In this document: piece by piece, positions 7,108 to 9,436 of the stretch
Position numbering within the stretch: the first letter of the stretch is position 1
How the letters are laid out: every line of letters starts with the position of its first letter
NCBI GenBank assembly: GCA_019408975.1
Contig: DXVA01000050.1
Span: forward strand, 9,252 to 18,687
Reading direction: 5' to 3'
Length of the DNA stretch: 9,436 nucleotides
Source of the DNA: Lentisphaeria bacterium
GTDB taxonomy: Bacteria; Verrucomicrobiota; Lentisphaeria; Victivallales; UBA1829
Notes under the pieces: model-generated
Told to the model about the DNA's origin: nothing
The model's database searches: none
Seen by the model: the letters and a program-made list of their open reading frames with translations, nothing else
Position numbers and translations under genes: made by a program

Positions 7108-7136
7108 ACTATAACCCGCATTCCGCCAAATTGCAA
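7108..7136 (-). promoter_or_regulatory. candidate sigma70-like promoter of bamA
   Basis: The 74-bp gap between dnaB and bamA contains, on the minus strand, TTGCAA (7131-7136), an ideal 17-base spacer, and TATAGT (7108-7113). The -10 matches five of six consensus bases and the -35 four of six. Transcription would begin near 7101, giving a short leader of about 36 nt. The -35 begins only three bases after the dnaB stop codon, so bamA could be expressed independently of the ribosomal-protein/dnaB unit. No terminator hairpin is visible between the two genes. Confidence 0.5.
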
Positions 7137-7139
7137 ATA

Positions 7140-8732
7140 TTATTTAGGCGAATTTGCAGCAGGAACGTCAGAATCTCCGTAACGGTGCTCCATGCTCCGG
7201 AACTCCATGAGCGCCGGGAAGAATTTCAATTTCACGATACCCGTTTTGCCGTTACGGTTCTTTTCCACAATCAACTCCGCATCCACGCCTACCTTGTTCG
7301 CTTCGGGATTCGACTCCTTCGCATCGTCACGGTTACGGTGCAGAAACACGACGACATCGGCATCCTGCTCAATCGCTCCCGACTCACGCAGATGGCTCAG
7401 CTTCGGGCGCGCATTCGCGGGCCCCGCCCCCTTCTCCACCTCGCGGTTCAACTGGGCGAGCACAAGAACCGGAAGTCCCAGATCTTTCGCCAGCTTCTTT
7501 AAGCCGCCGGAAATCGCCGCGACCTCCACCTGGCGGCTGTCCTTGCCCGCGGCATCGCCGGACTTCATCAACTGAAGATAGTCGATCACGATCAGGTCAA
7601 GTTTATGCTGGTCATGGAGCTTTCTCGCCTTGGCGCGCAGTTCAAACACGGAAATGCCGGCGGTCGGGTCGATAAACAAACGCGCATTCTTCAGCGACGT
7701 CGCCGCCGCACTCAGCCGTGATGAATCGCCGGGTTTCAGGTTACGGTCCATAATCGACGAAATGGAGACGTGCGATTCAGTGCACAGAAGTCGCTGGGCA
7801 ACCTGTTCAGCACTCATTTCCAAGCTGAAAAACGCCACGGTCTTGCGTTTTCCCCCGATATCCTTCATCATGATATTGCGCACGATATTCAAGGCGATGG
7901 CGGTCTTGCCGATGGACGGACGCGCCGCCAGAACAAACATTTCCCCCGGCTTCAATCCTCCGCCGATCAATGCATCCAGATCCGGATACTCGGTCGGAAT
8001 GCCGGGTTCGATTTCGCGGTTGTAGACCCGCATAAAATACTCAAAAGTCTCCTGCATCAGCCCGCGGAGATCACGGACCTCCGGCTGAACGAAGCGGTTG
8101 CGGACTTTAAAAATTTCAGATTCAATCGTATCAAGAAGACTCTTGACATCTTCCGTGGTGTTGCGACACATGTCAACCGCAGCCGAACAGGTGCGGATCA
8201 TTTCGCGAAGCATTGCGTAATCGCGCAGAGTGTGGCACCACGATTCCACGTTGGCGGTGCTGACAATGGAGCTCTGGATCTCAAGCAGGTATTCCTGCCC
8301 GCCTATCACTTCAAGTTTCGAGTTGCGCTCCAGATAATCGGAAACGGAAAGCACATCGATTCCCACGCCCTTTTCACTGAGGTCGAGAATCGCTTCATAA
8401 ACGGCTGCATGTTTCGGATCGTAAAAGATCATGGCAGCCTGACCGTGGAACGCACTTTTTTTCAGACCGTCCACGTCTTTGGATTTCTTCTTCTGCCCCG
8501 CAGCTTCCTCGGCGGAAATGCCTCCGAGAATCGTAAGGACAGTGGAAATACAGGTCGGTTCGATGAGAAGAGCGGCGACAACGGCACGCTCTGTGTTCAA
8601 ATCCGCAAATGCGGAAGATGCAGAGGGGGTGCCGTTGCGACTGTCCCGCCTCTGCATTCTGGCTTCGGAGCCCCGCGCTTCCGGAGATTCTCCGGCGGCG
8701 GGCCCCTGGCTGTAATCTTCCTCGGCCATCAT
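7140..8732 (-). CDS. dnaB: replicative DNA helicase DnaB
   Basis: DnaB is the hexameric RecA-fold helicase that unwinds the replication fork and recruits primase. In the 530-residue product, Walker A is ARPSIGKT (270-277, Lys276; the usual form is GRPSMGKT with a preceding Ala), the catalytic Glu is Glu305 in FSLEMS, Walker B is LDLIVIDYLQLM (378-389, Asp384), the sensor/Q-loop is LAQLNR (425-430), RESGAIEQDAD (449-459) is conserved, and KNRNG (491-495) carries the trans-acting finger residues. No intein interrupts these sites. The N-terminal domain begins at about residue 42 (AFADLNTERAVVAALL), after a Ser/Glu/Arg-rich extension of about 41 residues. Between ILGG and IFYDPKHAAVYEAI sits a lysine-rich insert of roughly 25-30 residues (about 72-100), replacing the short 'l.pedFYdp' turn. 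These additions explain its length beyond the usual 450-470. The ATG overlaps the rplI stop by one base (TAATG), implying translational coupling; a second ATG follows immediately as an alternative start. Confidence 0.97.
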   Translation of the reverse strand: MMAEEDYSQGPAAGESPEARGSEARMQRRDSRNGTPSASSAFADLNTERAVVAALLIEPTCISTVLTILGGISAEEAAGQKKKSKDVDGLKKSAFHGQAAMIFYDPKHAAVYEAILDLSEKGVGIDVLSVSDYLERNSKLEVIGGQEYLLEIQSSIVSTANVESWCHTLRDYAMLREMIRTCSAAVDMCRNTTEDVKSLLDTIESEIFKVRNRFVQPEVRDLRGLMQETFEYFMRVYNREIEPGIPTEYPDLDALIGGGLKPGEMFVLAARPSIGKTAIALNIVRNIMMKDIGGKRKTVAFFSLEMSAEQVAQRLLCTESHVSISSIMDRNLKPGDSSRLSAAATSLKNARLFIDPTAGISVFELRAKARKLHDQHKLDLIVIDYLQLMKSGDAAGKDSRQVEVAAISGGLKKLAKDLGLPVLVLAQLNREVEKGAGPANARPKLSHLRESGAIEQDADVVVFLHRNRDDAKESNPEANKVGVDAELIVEKNRNGKTGIVKLKFFPALMEFRSMEHRYGDSDVPAANSPK

Positions 8733-9184
8733 TAAGCTCTGACGATAACGATTTTACCGTTGGCGATGATGTCCTGGTGAAGCTTGATGTTGATGGTGTA
8801 TTCACCGAGTGAACGGATATGCTTGTCCATTCTGATGCGCTGATGCTCCACCTTCACACCGTTGGCTGCATAGATTTCCGCGACCATTCTCTCGGTGACG
8901 GAACCGAACAGATGGTTGTCATCGGAAGCCTGCATCGGGATCTGAATGACCATCGCGGCGATTTTATCAGCGAGAGCCTGAGCGGCTTCGAGTTCAGCCT
9001 TGCGCTTGGCTTCGATTTTTTCTTTCTGTGCTTCGATCTGTTTGAGAGCGACAGCGGAAGCAGGTGCGGCAAGTCCTTTCGGAATCAGGTAATTTCTTCC
9101 ATATCCGGGCGCGACATGCACGGACTCGCCGGCAAGGCCGAGGTCCTCAACATCCTGCAGAAGGATCAAATTCATAGATGCCAT
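8732..9184 (-). CDS. rplI: 50S ribosomal protein L9
   Basis: L9 binds domain V of 23S rRNA near the L1 stalk and helps maintain reading frame. The 150-residue product matches the L9 signature G-x2-G-x4-V-x2-G-Y-x2-N-Y-L-x3-G-x-A at residues 16-39 (GLAGESVHVAPGYGRNYLIP then KGLA). The long charged connecting helix covers about 41-80 (QKEKIEAKRKAELEAAQALA), and the C-terminal RNA-binding domain follows, including LFGSVT (92-97). The length is normal for the family (about 148). Two starts are possible. The ATG at 9184 has AAAGG nine bases upstream and is preferred; the in-frame ATG at 9175 gives the textbook MNLILLQDV start but lies 18 bases from that site. It follows rpsR by 28 bases and overlaps dnaB by one base, the widespread rpsR-rplI-dnaB arrangement. 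Confidence 0.98.
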   Translation of the reverse strand: MASMNLILLQDVEDLGLAGESVHVAPGYGRNYLIPKGLAAPASAVALKQIEAQKEKIEAKRKAELEAAQALADKIAAMVIQIPMQASDDNHLFGSVTERMVAEIYAANGVKVEHQRIRMDKHIRSLGEYTINIKLHQDIIANGKIVIVRA

Positions 9185-9212
9185 TGTTGTATGCCTTTCT
9201 TAAAAAGTTTCT

Positions 9213-9422
9213 TCAGAGAACGATGCTGATGATTCTGGCGCGCTTGACGGCGACGCTGAGCATCTTCTGGTGTCTCAGGCAGGTGCCTGTGATGCGGCGC
9301 GGAAGAATACGCCCCTTTTCTGTCTGGAACTTCTTCAGCAGATCAGCATCCTTGAAATCAATGAAGTTGATCTTGTTTTCGCAAAGTCTGCAAATTTTCG
9401 GCTTTGCCATGCGTCTTTTCAT
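9213..9422 (-). CDS. rpsR: 30S ribosomal protein S18 (start uncertain, may extend past window)
   Basis: S18 pairs with S6 on the platform of the 30S subunit. The product carries the family core DFKDADLLKKFQTEKGRILP (22-41), RRITGTCLRHQ (42-52) and AVKRARIISIVL at the C-terminus. Cys11 and Cys14 (CRLC) with Cys48 and His51 (CLRH) form a plausible zinc-binding set, as in the cysteine-containing type of S18. The start shown is the first ATG inside the window, but the frame stays open for the remaining 14 bases and reads KKRR before that ATG, without a clear ribosome binding site, so the true start may lie outside. From 9434 the sequence encodes K-KRRM-KRRM-AKPK, a short basic duplication. At 69 visible residues the length is close to the usual 70-90. 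ssb and rpsF, often found upstream, would be beyond the right edge. Confidence 0.93.
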   Translation of the reverse strand: MKRRMAKPKICRLCENKINFIDFKDADLLKKFQTEKGRILPRRITGTCLRHQKMLSVAVKRARIISIVL

Positions 9423-9436
9423 GCGACGCTTCTTAT

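Noticed and set aside
7800..8000. Possible intein in DnaB (Walker A) or at the GyrA tyrosine, both known intein hotspots.
   Set aside because: ARPSIGKT in DnaB and the AAYRYTE segment in GyrA are contiguous, with normal spacing to the next motifs and no splicing-block residues.

Overview
All seven genes I can support lie on the minus strand, so the window reads right to left: rpsR, rplI, dnaB, bamA, gyrA, folP, then a multispanning DUF4173-type membrane protein that runs off the left edge. The content is core chromosomal housekeeping. I see no mobile element, CRISPR array, rRNA or tRNA, and no gap over about 165 bases without a gene.

Organism: bamA with a signal peptide, five POTRA domains and a beta-barrel shows a diderm (Gram-negative-type) bacterium. 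The moderately GC-rich DNA, the zinc-type S18, and gyrA and dnaB proteins enlarged by low-complexity insertions fit a deep-branching lineage. My best guess is the PVC superphylum (Lentisphaerota or a relative), but this rests on overall impression and is not proven by any single feature.

Layout: Positions 8732-9436 hold the conserved ribosomal pair rpsR-rplI, followed with a 1-nt TAATG overlap by the replicative helicase dnaB (7140-8732). A 74-bp gap with a good sigma70-like promoter precedes bamA (4735-7065). A 162-bp gap, the largest in the window, holds a candidate gyrA promoter. Directly upstream of its -35 lies a 19-nt alternating purine-pyrimidine tract that includes a perfect 14-bp palindrome. 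gyrA (1798-4572) overlaps the start of folP by at least 32 nt in another frame. A 64-bp gap with a weak promoter candidate separates folP from the DUF4173 protein (1-896, 3' end missing). I see no strong intrinsic terminator anywhere, so readthrough between the units is plausible.

Together the genes cover translation (S18, L9), fork progression (DnaB), supercoiling (GyrA), outer-membrane assembly (BamA) and folate synthesis (FolP), a growth-linked grouping. I do not see a previously undescribed system here. The most interesting points are a roughly 50-residue acidic insertion inside the GyrA C-terminal pinwheel, a degenerate GyrA box, an alanine at the main quinolone-resistance position of GyrA, the Z-DNA-prone palindrome next to the gyrA promoter, and the placement of bamA between dnaB and gyrA.
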